Translations under genes and position numbers: made by a program
Notes under the pieces: model-generated
Seen by the model: the letters and a program-made list of their open reading frames with translations, nothing else
Told to the model about the DNA's origin: nothing
Databases searched by the model: none
Assembly (NCBI RefSeq): GCF_003399445.1
Contig: NZ_QUQO01000002.1
Coordinates: forward strand, 124,001 to 188,000
Source of the DNA: Parvularcula marina
GTDB taxonomy: Bacteria > Pseudomonadota > Alphaproteobacteria > Caulobacterales > Parvularculaceae
Length of the DNA stretch: 64,000 bases
Direction: 5' to 3'
Shown here: positions 16,424-25,149 of the stretch, one piece after another
Numbering within the stretch: position 1 is the first letter of the stretch
How the letters are laid out: each line of letters opens with the position of its first letter

Positions 16424-17548
16424 TTACATCGTATAGACGCGCTCGACGCGGTTACCGACGGCGGTGAGAAGCTCATAGCCGATGGTGTCAGCAAGCCCTG
16501 CCAGCCGGTCGAGTTTTATGTGCTCGCCGAAAAGCTCCGCCCTGTCGCCGGGGGAGATGGGCGCTGGCGCATCGGTGATATCGATGGTGACAAGGTCCAT
16601 CGAGACAATGCCCGCCACGGGGCATTCTGCACCGCCGAGCCAGACGACGCCCTTATTGCTCAGGGCACGCATATATCCATCGGCATAGCCTGCGCCGATT
16701 GTTGCCAGCCGCGAGGGGCGTTTCGCCGTCCATGTGCCGCCATAGCCTGCGGTCTCGCCGGGGGTAACCTCGCGGGTCATGATGACGGGGGCGGTAAAGC
16801 TCGCCACGGATTCAAGCGCATGGTCAGGGTTGCCGTCCGGCGCGCCACCATAAAGCGCGTAGCCGGGGCGCACGACCTGCTGGGCGGCAGGCAGGTCCAT
16901 CATCAGCCCGCCAGAATTCGAAAGACTGAACCGCGCCTGCGGATAGGCGGCCTCAAGCGCGCCCGACCATTTGGCAAAAAGCTCCGCCTGCGCCGCATTC
17001 TCCTTCGCCGCCGGCTCGCCCGCATGGGAGAGGTGCATGACGACCAGCGTGATGCTGTGCGGATCAAGCCCGGCAGAGGCGGGCAGGGCCAGCGCCTCGT
17101 CAATCGACATGCCGAGCCGGTTCATCCCGATATCAAGCGCGATGCCGCAAGGGCCCCCGCCGCTTTCCTGCCATGCGCGAGCCTGAGCGGGCGAAGAGAG
17201 GACCGGCGTTGCCTCCCATTCGGCGCGGCGCGGCTCCCCGGCATAGCCGTTCAGCGCATAGACCGTGATCTCCTGGCCTGACCGGCCACTGGTCAGCATC
17301 AGGCTCGTTGCCTCGGCAAAGGTCGCGACAAAGATCGTGCGGACATTTTTGTGCGTGTAAAGATAATCGGTAACTGGCGTTCTGACCTGACTGCCAATCC
17401 CGTAAGCATCGGCCTTCAGAACCGGCGCGACTTCGGCGTCCCCGGCATGGGACTGGAGGGCATCGAAATTGCGGCCCATGGCGGCCAGATCGACCGTCAG
17501 CCGGGCAAGGGGGGAGGCGGTCACGAAGGCTCTCCTGCGCGAAACCAT
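16424..17548 (-). CDS. alr: Alanine racemase
   Basis: 374 residues. The PLP lysine is in VLKADAYGIG near residue 45; IALDIGMNRLGM, RPGYALYGGAP, the AGYGGTW segment, and GAGYADGY with GIVSMDLVTIDIT are the remaining fold-type III motifs, including the metal/substrate region at the C-terminal barrel. It interconverts L- and D-Ala for peptidoglycan. The start overlaps the end of the upstream oxygenase gene by 28 nt, unusually long. Downstream of dnaB in the same direction, a conserved alphaproteobacterial neighbourhood. Confidence 0.95.
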   Translation of the reverse strand: MVSRRRAFVTASPLARLTVDLAAMGRNFDALQSHAGDAEVAPVLKADAYGIGSQVRTPVTDYLYTHKNVRTIFVATFAEATSLMLTSGRSGQEITVYALNGYAGEPRRAEWEATPVLSSPAQARAWQESGGGPCGIALDIGMNRLGMSIDEALALPASAGLDPHSITLVVMHLSHAGEPAAKENAAQAELFAKWSGALEAAYPQARFSLSNSGGLMMDLPAAQQVVRPGYALYGGAPDGNPDHALESVASFTAPVIMTREVTPGETAGYGGTWTAKRPSRLATIGAGYADGYMRALSNKGVVWLGGAECPVAGIVSMDLVTIDITDAPAPISPGDRAELFGEHIKLDRLAGLADTIGYELLTAVGNRVERVYTM

Positions 17549-18213
17549 CCGGTCACGGACAGCCTGTCGGCTCCTGCAAAGGGCGTCACATAGGTCACTG
17601 AATGGATATGCCGGACATTGAACATCGACAAAATATTCCAGCCCGGCGCCCAGGCATCTCGCGGGCGGCCATCATTCTCAAAGAACTGCAGAAGCCCGCC
17701 CCAGTCAGGATGCCAGTTTTTCGTGAGACTGAGGACATAGGCAATCCGGCGCTGCTGGCCGCCGGGGTCATCCTTGTGCCGGGTCAGAAAATGCCCGCCG
17801 CGATAGCGCGTCGCCTGCCCATCGGCATGTGTGATGTCGGTGATGCCTGTCAGCTCGCGCACCCGCTCCAGCGTTTCGGGCGCATTGATCCGTGCAAGGA
17901 TGCCCTGCATCGCGGGGTCCGATGAACCGGCGAGCTGGTGGCCATCATATAAAAAGCCCGAGCCATGCCCGGCATCTTTGTAGACATCCCTGATCAATTG
18001 CGTTCGCTGCTCCGGCGTCATGCTGGAGATATCGCCCTCGCCGAGGGCAACACCCTGACCATTCCGGGCCAGCATTGTGGCAAAGCTCGCATGGCTGAGC
18101 AGACCGTGGATGTCTTCGGCCAGCGCTTCGGGCAGGGCGCCCGGCAGGCGCAGGCGGTCATCGACCGCAAAGCGGGCTTTCTGCTCTTCCCAGTCTTCTC
18201 GTGGTGCAAACAT
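17521..18213 (-). CDS. 2-oxoglutarate/Fe(II)-dependent oxygenase family protein
   Basis: 230 residues. TRYRGGHFLTRHKDDPGGQQRRIAYVLSLT contains the iron-binding HxD, the stretch WHPDWGGLLQFFENDG is the following strand, and FNVRHIHSVTYVTPFAGADRLSVTGWFR supplies the distal His and the 2OG-binding Arg. This is the prolyl-hydroxylase-like (P4Hc) pattern, as in bacterial proline/asparagine hydroxylases. The substrate is unknown. It sits between dnaB and alr and overlaps alr by 28 nt, so all three are likely cotranscribed. Confidence 0.83.
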   Translation of the reverse strand: MFAPREDWEEQKARFAVDDRLRLPGALPEALAEDIHGLLSHASFATMLARNGQGVALGEGDISSMTPEQRTQLIRDVYKDAGHGSGFLYDGHQLAGSSDPAMQGILARINAPETLERVRELTGITDITHADGQATRYRGGHFLTRHKDDPGGQQRRIAYVLSLTKNWHPDWGGLLQFFENDGRPRDAWAPGWNILSMFNVRHIHSVTYVTPFAGADRLSVTGWFRAGEPS

Positions 18214-18252
18214 GTCCCGTTCAAAGCGCCGACCGGGGATCGGCGCAAGGGC

Positions 18253-19761
18253 CTACATGCCCGGATCGGGATAGTGGTCTTCCTGCGCAAGGTCGCCAAA
18301 GCGGGTGCGCTTGGCGTCGAAGGCCAGCTTAACCGAGCCGATGGGACCGTGACGCTGCTTGCCGAGGATGACCTCGCCCTGACCCATGACCTGGCTGATC
18401 TGCTCCTGCCATTCGATATGCTCGGGCGTGTTCTCCTTGGGCTCCTGACGGCCAAGGTAGTATTCCTCGCGATAGACGAACATCACGACGTCGGCGTCCT
18501 GCTCGATCGAGCCCGATTCCCTCAGGTCGGAGAGCTGGGGGCGCTTGTCCTCTCGGGCCTCAACCTGCCGCGACAGCTGGGAGAGGGCGAGGATCGGCAC
18601 GTTCAGTTCCTTGGCCAGCGCCTTCATGCCGGTCGTGATCTCGGTCAGCTCCTGCACCCGGTTCTCGCCGGCCTTTTTGGAGCCCGAGAGAAGCTGGAGG
18701 TAGTCGATGACAAGAAGGCCAAGGCCGTGCTGGCGCTTGAGGCGCCGGGCACGGGCGGCGACCTGCCCGATGGAAAGGCCGCCCGTATCGTCAATATGCA
18801 GCGGCAGATCATTGAGCTCCCGCGCGGCGTCATAAATGCGCTCGAAATCGGCCTGATCGATATCGCCCCGGCGGATACGCTCGGAGGGCACGCCAGAGAA
18901 TTCCGACAGGATCCGGCCGGCGAGCTGCTCGGCTGACATCTCGAGCGAGAACATGCCGACAATCGCGCCTTCCTTTGCCTTGATCGTGCCGTCAGGCAGC
19001 GTCTCCGGCACATAGGCGCGGGCAGCGTTCACCGCGATATTGGTGGCAAGCGCTGTCTTCCCCATGGAGGGACGCCCGGCGAGGATGATGAGGTCGGAGG
19101 GGTGAAGGCCACCCATTTTCTGGTCGAGATCGCGAAAGCCCGATGACACCCCGGCAAGGCCGCCGCCCCGCTGATAGGCGGCATTGGTCAGCTCGATCGC
19201 GACTTTCAGCGCATTCTCGAATTTCTCAAAGCCCGAGCCATAACGGCCGGTCTCGGCAAGGGCGTAAAGCTCGGCCTCGGCGCTGGCGAGCTGGGCTTGC
19301 GGATCCTCGTCAATATCGGCGGCGCGGGCCTTCTCGATCATGTCCGTGCCCAGACGGATGAGCCCGCGCGAGGTCGCAAGATCGAAGACGACACGGGCAT
19401 AATCGGCCGCGCCCACGGTCGAGGGGACCGAGCGGGCCAGCGTCGTCAGATATTGCTCGCCGCCGACATCCTTGAAGGCCGGCTCATCGCCCAGATAGGT
19501 GTTGAGCATGACCGGTGAGGCGAGCTTCCCCTTGAGGATCAGCTTGTCGATCGCCTCATAGAGCATGGCGTGGACGGGGTCGTAGAAATGCTCGGGCTTG
19601 AGGAAGCTGGAGACCCGGTAGAAGACTTCATTGTCAAAGAGGATCGCCCCGAGCACGGCCTGTTCGGCCTCGATCGAGTAGGGGATCTTCTCTTCCTGCG
19701 GCGGGGTGAGGGCGCTTCCATCGGGCATAACCGAGTCATAGTGAGGTGATTCGGATTTCAC
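18253..19761 (-). CDS. dnaB: Replicative DNA helicase DnaB
   Basis: 502 residues. The N-terminal primase-interaction domain begins IPYSIEAEQAVLGAILFDN. The RecA-like motor has Walker A AGRPSMGKTALATN, Walker B LLVIDYLQLLSG and downstream LSQLSRQVEARED. There is no intein. The C-terminal tail (RTRFGDLAQEDHYPDPGM) is usual. It unwinds DNA ahead of the fork as a hexamer. An internal ATG at residue 12 is an alternative start. Upstream, only 25 nt separate it from an atypical AT-rich gene, so the promoter may have been displaced or lies inside that gene. Confidence 0.97.
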   Translation of the reverse strand: MKSESPHYDSVMPDGSALTPPQEEKIPYSIEAEQAVLGAILFDNEVFYRVSSFLKPEHFYDPVHAMLYEAIDKLILKGKLASPVMLNTYLGDEPAFKDVGGEQYLTTLARSVPSTVGAADYARVVFDLATSRGLIRLGTDMIEKARAADIDEDPQAQLASAEAELYALAETGRYGSGFEKFENALKVAIELTNAAYQRGGGLAGVSSGFRDLDQKMGGLHPSDLIILAGRPSMGKTALATNIAVNAARAYVPETLPDGTIKAKEGAIVGMFSLEMSAEQLAGRILSEFSGVPSERIRRGDIDQADFERIYDAARELNDLPLHIDDTGGLSIGQVAARARRLKRQHGLGLLVIDYLQLLSGSKKAGENRVQELTEITTGMKALAKELNVPILALSQLSRQVEAREDKRPQLSDLRESGSIEQDADVVMFVYREEYYLGRQEPKENTPEHIEWQEQISQVMGQGEVILGKQRHGPIGSVKLAFDAKRTRFGDLAQEDHYPDPGM

Positions 19762-19786
19762 GAGAGCGAGTTATCGACAGGGATTG

Positions 19787-20296
19787 TCAATCTAGCACGG
19801 CCAGCACTTGGTCCGAGGTTAGTGTCTCCTCGTAGCTTTTTGATAATTCCGTGCCGCTGAATGTGATCGTCTTCAAAAGGAAGCCATAGCCGAGGGCGGT
19901 GTCGGTTCGTTTTGTTCTTTTTAGGAGAATGGATATCGTTAGGAAGTCAGTGCCTTCGGCGCATTCAGGAATGACCTCTATGATTTTGTCAGTTGAGGGG
20001 AGGGTTAGAAAATCAGATGGTACACTGATTTTTTGTTCCTTGTGCCATATAGAAAGTGAATCGATTTCCGATTTGCTTCTCCATCCCTCAGGATGCGTTC
20101 TGACATGTGAACCTGCTATGTGAAAGCGGTAGTTCTGGCAATTGCCGGAAGAGGAGAATTGATGAACGAGCGGTGGCCTTGGGTCAGAGGTTGAGAGAGG
20201 CTGGGACATTGAAATACTTGTTTCCGACGAGCTTGCTGCACAAGCATTAGCCGAAAGGACCAAGCATATTGCTCCTATGATGATCTTAGTGTGCAT
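19787..20296 (-). CDS. Putative exported protein of unknown function (AT-rich island)
   Basis: 169 residues. An N-terminal hydrophobic signal (MHTKIIIGAICLVLSANACA) ends in ACA, compatible with signal peptidase I or a weak lipobox. The mature part is mixed alpha/beta with one further Cys pair candidate (SSSGNCQNYRF and IPECAEG). No family recognised. Codon use is clearly more A/T-rich than dnaB next to it. It starts 9 nt after the stop of the JAMM-like gene and in the same direction, so the two form an operon that was probably acquired together. Confidence 0.6.
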   Translation of the reverse strand: MHTKIIIGAICLVLSANACAASSSETSISMSQPLSTSDPRPPLVHQFSSSGNCQNYRFHIAGSHVRTHPEGWRSKSEIDSLSIWHKEQKISVPSDFLTLPSTDKIIEVIPECAEGTDFLTISILLKRTKRTDTALGYGFLLKTITFSGTELSKSYEETLTSDQVLAVLD

Positions 20297-20305
20297 GGAT
20301 TTCTC

Positions 20306-20965
20306 TCAATCACTTGAAGTTGGACAGCTGACTAATTGCTTCATATTTTGGCCGGTTGAATTCGTAGCGATCAATCGAATTCTCGTGTTGCCCGATAATG
20401 ACGCGATATCATCTAGCATTTCAATATCAAGCGCCATACTGCCGTCAGTGATATTTCCACTCGGATGGCAATGGACGACGGCCTCTACGTCAGACCACGT
20501 AATATTGTGATCTGATGGTCTATGTGTTATACTACTTTGCAATCCGTCAGTATATATACTTGTTGTCTGTAATACCCCATTTGAGTCACGATAGACAAGG
20601 AAGCCGTGCTCATTACCGTTTAAGCATTTGCTCCAGAGCTCTGGTAGTTTCGAGTTGACTATTAGTTCTACTGCTTGATTGGTCTGCTGACACGGGGTGA
20701 GTGGTCCTGTATCAGAATCGACTGGTGGATCTAGTGGAGTTGGGCCTCCTCCTCCCGGTAAACCTGATCCACCTGGATCGCCTATTGGCTCATCAGGCGA
20801 GGAAGAAGGGCATGTTTCTTCTCCATAAAGGCCTCCATCTGGATTGCTCGTACACGTATCTTCCCAGCTTTGCGATGCCATCAGCATACTAGCCATCATG
20901 ATTTCTATGAACCTGTGCCCCTCCACCCCCCCCCCATCCAAATGGTTGTGCGTATCAGATTGCAC
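20306..20965 (-). CDS. JAMM/JAB-like putative metallopeptidase with Pro/Gly-rich N-terminus
   Basis: 219 residues if read from a GTG at 20965; an ATG at 20899 is an alternative. Residues 35-95 are a low-complexity linker rich in Pro, Gly, Ser and Asp. From about residue 100 the sequence resembles a JAB/MPN domain: Glu119 in NEHGFLVYRDSNG, then VEAVVHCHPSG with His165 and His167, then Asp180 after an SMALD stretch. These would be the E/HxH/D zinc set, though the spacing to the Asp is one residue longer than the consensus HxHPx7Sx2D. A run of ten G on the coding strand lies in the 5' part. Function unknown; an extracellular or toxin-associated processing peptidase is possible. Confidence 0.5.
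   Translation of the reverse strand: MQSDTHNHLDGGGVEGHRFIEIMMASMLMASQSWEDTCTSNPDGGLYGEETCPSSSPDEPIGDPGGSGLPGGGGPTPLDPPVDSDTGPLTPCQQTNQAVELIVNSKLPELWSKCLNGNEHGFLVYRDSNGVLQTTSIYTDGLQSSITHRPSDHNITWSDVEAVVHCHPSGNITDGSMALDIEMLDDIASLSGNTRIRLIATNSTGQNMKQLVSCPTSSD
20926..20935. repeat. C10 homopolymer tract (G10 on the coding strand of the JAMM-like gene)
   Basis: Ten consecutive C on the + strand. If translation starts at the GTG at 20965, the tract lies at codons 11-14 and slippage would shift the frame, as in phase-variable genes. If translation starts at the ATG at 20899, the tract lies in the leader, 27 nt before the start. No other homopolymer run of this length was noticed in the window. Confidence 0.85.
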
Positions 20966-21111
20966 AACTATTTATTCAAGGCAAGACTGTCCTGGAAGAC
21001 TGGCAAGAGAGGGAGATATGCGAGGTGAATGGTCTGCCTCCATATTTGAAATGAGAATGCGATCCCAGACTAGCAGCCCCCTTCTCGCCCGGGGATGAGC
21101 GGGTACAGAGA

Positions 21112-21735
21112 TCAGTCTCGCGTCACCCGCCGCAGGGTGAGATTGAGGCGGCCGTCAAAACCAAGGTCAGGGGCGAAGAGATCATCGGCGGGCAGGAGGC
21201 GGTCAATGCCGTGATAGAAACGCCGCGAAGGACCCGACAGAATGATGACATCGCCAGTGCCGAGAACGACGCTGCGGGTCGGCCCGCCGCGTTTGGCCCC
21301 GCCAATGCGGAAACGGGCTGGGGCACCGAGTGAAACCGACAGGATCGGGGTGTCCTGATCCTTCTCATCTGCATCGCGGTGAAGGCCCATTTTGGCCGTG
21401 TCCTGATAATGATTAAGGAGACAGCATTGTGGGGGCGGGGCGCCGGGGAGGAGGTCCGCCCAGAGTTTGCGCATTGTCGCGGGCATATCCGGCCAAGGGA
21501 CGCCGACGTCGGGGTGGTGGGGCTGGTAGCGATAGCCCTGCCGGTCAGAGACCCAGCCCAATGGTCCGAAATTCATCTGGCGGACAGAGAAAGGTTGGCC
21601 GCCCGGCGTGACGGGCGAGAGCCACAGGTGTTCTGCACGGGTGAAGACATCCTGCGCCAGTTCTCTTTGGATATCGGCCTCAAGGTAGTGCGGGTAATGA
21701 CGGATACCGTCGCCGAGGTCGGCAAATTGTTTCAT
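21112..21735 (-). CDS. alkB: AlkB-like 2OG/Fe(II) DNA/RNA dealkylase
   Basis: 207 residues. LLNHYQDTAKMGLHRDADEKD has the N-Y-Y-like 2OG region and the iron ligands His119 and Asp121; FYHGIDRLLP carries distal His175; RLNLTLRRV carries the AlkB double-Arg signature (RxNxTxR). It removes alkyl lesions such as 1-methyladenine and 3-methylcytosine oxidatively. The Trp/Pro-rich segment PFSVRQMNFGPLGWVSDRQGYRY matches the nucleotide-recognition lid. Upstream is a repeat-type intergenic region rather than an obvious promoter. Confidence 0.92.
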   Translation of the reverse strand: MKQFADLGDGIRHYPHYLEADIQRELAQDVFTRAEHLWLSPVTPGGQPFSVRQMNFGPLGWVSDRQGYRYQPHHPDVGVPWPDMPATMRKLWADLLPGAPPPQCCLLNHYQDTAKMGLHRDADEKDQDTPILSVSLGAPARFRIGGAKRGGPTRSVVLGTGDVIILSGPSRRFYHGIDRLLPADDLFAPDLGFDGRLNLTLRRVTRD

Positions 21736-21750
21736 TCAGAACCAATCTTT

Positions 21751-21874
21751 CTTCCCCCTGTGGGGGAAGTCCCGAGCAAAGCGAGGGGATGGGGGCGTGT
21801 CATCCCCAGATCATCGCTGGATGTTGTGCCCCCTCCGTCGGCTGCGCCGATACCTCCGCCACGGGGGAGGAAGC
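21751..21874. repeat. Intergenic palindromic repeat element (GGGGAAG type)
   Basis: CTTCCCCC-TGT-GGGGGAAG (21751-21769) is a perfect 8-bp hairpin, and CCTCC...GGGGGAGG closes the element near 21852-21870. The wording AAGTCCCGAGC-AAAGCGAGGGG and CCCTCCGTCGGCTGCGCCGA is typical of dispersed alphaproteobacterial intergenic elements. It fills the space between alkB and the aldehyde dehydrogenase gene, both on the minus strand, and could be transcribed as a hairpin-rich spacer. Different in sequence from the element at 16331. Confidence 0.6.
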
Positions 21875-21888
21875 GCACTCTCCTTATA

Positions 21889-23334
21889 TCACGGCGTCCT
21901 GATCGCCATCAGGCGGATTTCGGTCATGTCTTCGATGGCAAAGCGGATGCCCTCGCGGCCGAGGCCGGATTCTTTCACCCCGCCATAGGGCATGTGATCG
22001 ACCCGCCAGGACGGCACATCGCCGATGATCACGCCGCCGACATCCAGCGTATCCCAAGCCTTGTGCGCCTTGTAGAGATCCCGGGTGAAGATCCCGGCTT
22101 GCAAGCCGAACTGGCTGTCATTAGTGCGGGCCAGCGCTTCGTCATAGTCCTTATACTTATCGATCACGAGGACGGGGCCGAAGGCCTCTTCGCTGACAAT
22201 GTCGCAATCGGCGGGGACATTCTCAAGGATCGTCGCTTCGATGACATTGCCTTCGCGCTTGCCGCCGGTCAGGACGGTTGCGCCTTTTTCCTTTGCCTGT
22301 TCGATCCAGCTTTCGATCCGGTCGGCTTCTTTTTTCGAGATGATCGGGCCGACAAAAGTATCTTCCTTGCGCGGGTCGCCGGATTTCAGCTGACTGACTT
22401 TTTTGACAAGCGCGGCTTTTGTCTCGTCATAAAGCTCATCGCGGATGAGGCAGCGCTGGGCCGAGATGCAGCTTTGCCCTGACTGATAGAAGGCACCGAA
22501 GATGATCCGGTCAACGGCGTCGGTAATATCCCAGTCCTCGACAATGACGGCCGCATTGCCGCCCAATTCCAGAATGATCGGCTTCTTGCCGGCTTTGGCT
22601 TTGAGATCCCAGCCGACACCGGGCGAACCTGTAAAGGAGATAAGCTTGAAGCGGGGGTCTTCCGTGAACAGAGCGGCGCCTTCGCGATGCGCGGGCAGGA
22701 TCGAGAACGCGCCTTTCGGCAGGTCCGTTTCGGCCAGCACTTCACCGATGATGAGCGCGCCAATCGGGGTCAGGCTCGCTGGTTTGAGGACAAAGGGGCA
22801 GCCGACAGCCAGCGCCGGGGCGACCTTATGCGCGGCAAGATTGAGGGGGAAGTTGAAGGGCGAAATGAAGGAGCACGGACCAATCGGCACGCGCTTCCAC
22901 ATGCCCTGATAATTGGCCGCGCGCGCAGCATTGTCGAGCGGCATGACCTCGCCATAGATGCGCTCCGCCTCGCCTGCGGCAATGCGGAAGGTTTCGATCA
23001 GGCGGGTGACTTCGCCGCGGCTGTCATTGATTGGCTTTCCTGCTTCGACGGTCAGGGCCGCGGCCAATTCGTCAAAGCGCTCGGTGAAGCGGGCGACACA
23101 ATGGTCGAGCACTTCGCGGCGCTGATAGGATTTAAGGGCAGCCATCGGTTCGGCGGCGGTGACGGCATGGGCAATCGCCTCATCGATCGCCGCTTCGTCC
23201 GCCATGGCGACGCGGGTTGCGACCTCGCCTGTATATTTGTCCGTGACGTCAAGATCGGTATTGGGCTGCCGCGCCTCATTGGCGAGATAATACGGATACG
23301 TCTCTTTAAGCGAAAAGGCGGTGTCGGCAGGCAT
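21889..23334 (-). CDS. Aldehyde dehydrogenase family protein (non-phosphorylating GAPDH/lactaldehyde-type)
   Basis: 481 residues with the full ALDH fold: SPFNFPLNLAAHKVAPALAVG, LKPAS, FTGSPGVG, the general-base ELGGNAA and the catalytic Cys in FYQSGQSCISAQR. The EEAFGPVL and GGVKESGLGREG motifs complete it. The best fit is the branch containing NADP-dependent glyceraldehyde-3-phosphate, lactaldehyde and phosphonoacetaldehyde dehydrogenases; the substrate is not decided by motifs. The next gene upstream on the same strand is a ThDP enzyme, about 80 bp away, suggesting a 2-oxoacid to aldehyde to acid route. Confidence 0.85.
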   Translation of the reverse strand: MPADTAFSLKETYPYYLANEARQPNTDLDVTDKYTGEVATRVAMADEAAIDEAIAHAVTAAEPMAALKSYQRREVLDHCVARFTERFDELAAALTVEAGKPINDSRGEVTRLIETFRIAAGEAERIYGEVMPLDNAARAANYQGMWKRVPIGPCSFISPFNFPLNLAAHKVAPALAVGCPFVLKPASLTPIGALIIGEVLAETDLPKGAFSILPAHREGAALFTEDPRFKLISFTGSPGVGWDLKAKAGKKPIILELGGNAAVIVEDWDITDAVDRIIFGAFYQSGQSCISAQRCLIRDELYDETKAALVKKVSQLKSGDPRKEDTFVGPIISKKEADRIESWIEQAKEKGATVLTGGKREGNVIEATILENVPADCDIVSEEAFGPVLVIDKYKDYDEALARTNDSQFGLQAGIFTRDLYKAHKAWDTLDVGGVIIGDVPSWRVDHMPYGGVKESGLGREGIRFAIEDMTEIRLMAIRTP

Positions 23335-23413
23335 CGGGGAACTCCTCTTTGACGTCCCCCAGAATGTACGGACTCGGCGGTGAAAGCCGAGCCCTTTTCG
23401 CAGTCAAATTGTC

Positions 23414-25066
23414 TCAGACGTGAACTTCAATGCCGCCAAGGCGCTTGGTCAGTTTGAGGTTCTCTGTATAATCAATCGGGATCATCACCATGGACGGCCC
23501 CTTATAGGCGAGGGCTTCTTTCAAGCCGCCCTGCAGGTCTTCTGAATTCTCAACCCAGATACCGTGCCAGCCAAAGGCTTCGGCGAGTTTGAGCCAATCA
23601 GGATTGCCGAAGGCAAGGTCCGTATGCTTCCCAAACTGGTTGTGCTGTTTCCACGCAATCAGGCCATAGCCACCATCGACCCAGACCATGATGTTCACAT
23701 TGGCATTATAGCGCCGAATGGTCTCCATCTCCTGCACATTCATCATGAAGTCGCCATCGCCCGCGACGCCGAAAATATTGACGTCATCGGGCAGGCAATA
23801 ACGGGCGCCCAGGATCCCGGGGAGGGGCAGGCCCATTGAGCAGAACCCGTTCGGCACGAGGCAGGTGTTGGGTTCGTGGCACTGGTAATAGCGGGACATC
23901 CACATTTTGTGCGCGCCGACGCCAGAAATGGCGACGTCATGCGGCCCCATCACCTGCCGCAAATCCCAGATGGCTTTCTGGGGGCGAATGATGCCCTTGG
24001 TGCGGTCGTCTTTATGCGCCTCGAAATCATCAACCATCCGCTTGCGGACTTTATGCTGATAGGAGAGGTCATATTTTGGCAGGCCGTTGGCCTTGATCCG
24101 TTCATTCAAGGACCAGAGCGTGTGGGCGATGTCGCCGACACATTCGAGACATGGCGCGTAATAGCGGTCGATCTCGGCCGGGATGAAGTCGACATGCACG
24201 ACCTTGTGGTCCTGGTTCGGGTTCCACAGGATCGGGTGGTACTCGACCATGTCATAGCCGAGCGTGATGATGACATCGGCGCCGTCAATCGCATCTGCCA
24301 CGAAATCGCGACTGCCGAGGCCCACCGTGAAGAGGCAATAGGGGGCGTCCATGTCGACCGCGCCCTTGCCCATGAAGGTCGAGATGACCCCGATGCCGGT
24401 CGCTTCGCACAGCTCACGGAGCTGTTTGGACGCACGTTTCCGGATCGCGCCATTGCCCGCGATGATCACCGGGCGTTTCGAGCTTTTGAGGAGCTCATAG
24501 AGCTGGTCGGCATTCTTGTCGTCGATGGAGGGGCGGCGGAAGCGTGTTACCTTCATCGGGCCGAAAGACGTGTCCTGCTTTGCCACGTCTTCGGGCAGTT
24601 CGATCAGCACGGCACCGGGCTTTTCGGTACGGGCAATACGGAAGGCTTTGCGGATGACTTCCGGGATGCTTTCGGCATTGACGATCTGGTGCGCCCATTT
24701 GGTGACCGGCTCGAACATGCCGACCACATCCATGATCTGGTGGCTTTCCTTGTGGAGCCGGGAGCTGGAGCCCTGACCCGTCAGCACTATCATCGGCGCA
24801 CGGTCCATATTTGAGTCGCCGACCCCGGTGATCAGGTTCGTCGCGCCCGGCCCGAGTGTTGCCAGACAGCCCGCCGGCTCGCCCGTCAGGCGGCCATAAA
24901 CCTCGGCCATGAAGGCGGCGCCCTGTTCGTGGCGGGTCAGAATGAACTGGATGGATGACCCCTCAAGGGACATCATGAAATCGGCATTTTCCTCGCCGGG
25001 CACGCCGAAAATATATTTAAGTCCCTCATTTTCGAGGCACTTCACCATCAGGTCGGAAGCTTTCAT
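23414..25066 (-). CDS. Thiamine-diphosphate enzyme, acetolactate-synthase-like
   Basis: About 550 residues, read from the second ATG (MKASDLMVKCLENEG); an ATG at 25075 is three codons upstream. N-terminal PYR domain with the conserved catalytic Glu (VPGEENADF, HEQGAAFMAEVYGRLTG), a central domain, and C-terminal PP domain with the ThDP motif GDGDFMMNVQEMETI...N. It resembles AlsS/IlvB-type large subunits, but no small regulatory subunit is adjacent, which fits a catabolic acetolactate synthase or a different ThDP carboligase/decarboxylase. Located immediately upstream of the aldehyde dehydrogenase on the same strand. Confidence 0.82.
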   Translation of the reverse strand: MKASDLMVKCLENEGLKYIFGVPGEENADFMMSLEGSSIQFILTRHEQGAAFMAEVYGRLTGEPAGCLATLGPGATNLITGVGDSNMDRAPMIVLTGQGSSSRLHKESHQIMDVVGMFEPVTKWAHQIVNAESIPEVIRKAFRIARTEKPGAVLIELPEDVAKQDTSFGPMKVTRFRRPSIDDKNADQLYELLKSSKRPVIIAGNGAIRKRASKQLRELCEATGIGVISTFMGKGAVDMDAPYCLFTVGLGSRDFVADAIDGADVIITLGYDMVEYHPILWNPNQDHKVVHVDFIPAEIDRYYAPCLECVGDIAHTLWSLNERIKANGLPKYDLSYQHKVRKRMVDDFEAHKDDRTKGIIRPQKAIWDLRQVMGPHDVAISGVGAHKMWMSRYYQCHEPNTCLVPNGFCSMGLPLPGILGARYCLPDDVNIFGVAGDGDFMMNVQEMETIRRYNANVNIMVWVDGGYGLIAWKQHNQFGKHTDLAFGNPDWLKLAEAFGWHGIWVENSEDLQGGLKEALAYKGPSMVMIPIDYTENLKLTKRLGGIEVHV

Positions 25067-25149
25067 CGGTCTCATCCCCTCCGAGACATCTCATGGGGCA
25101 GAGAGTGACCTGACTGCGACCGTTTAGCAAGGCGAGGAGTCCTGAAAGC

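Noticed and set aside
19787-20965. Toxin-immunity pair call for the AT-rich island
   Set aside because: A JAMM-like domain and a small exported neighbour are suggestive, but no toxin domain or secretion signal supports it; kept as unknown.
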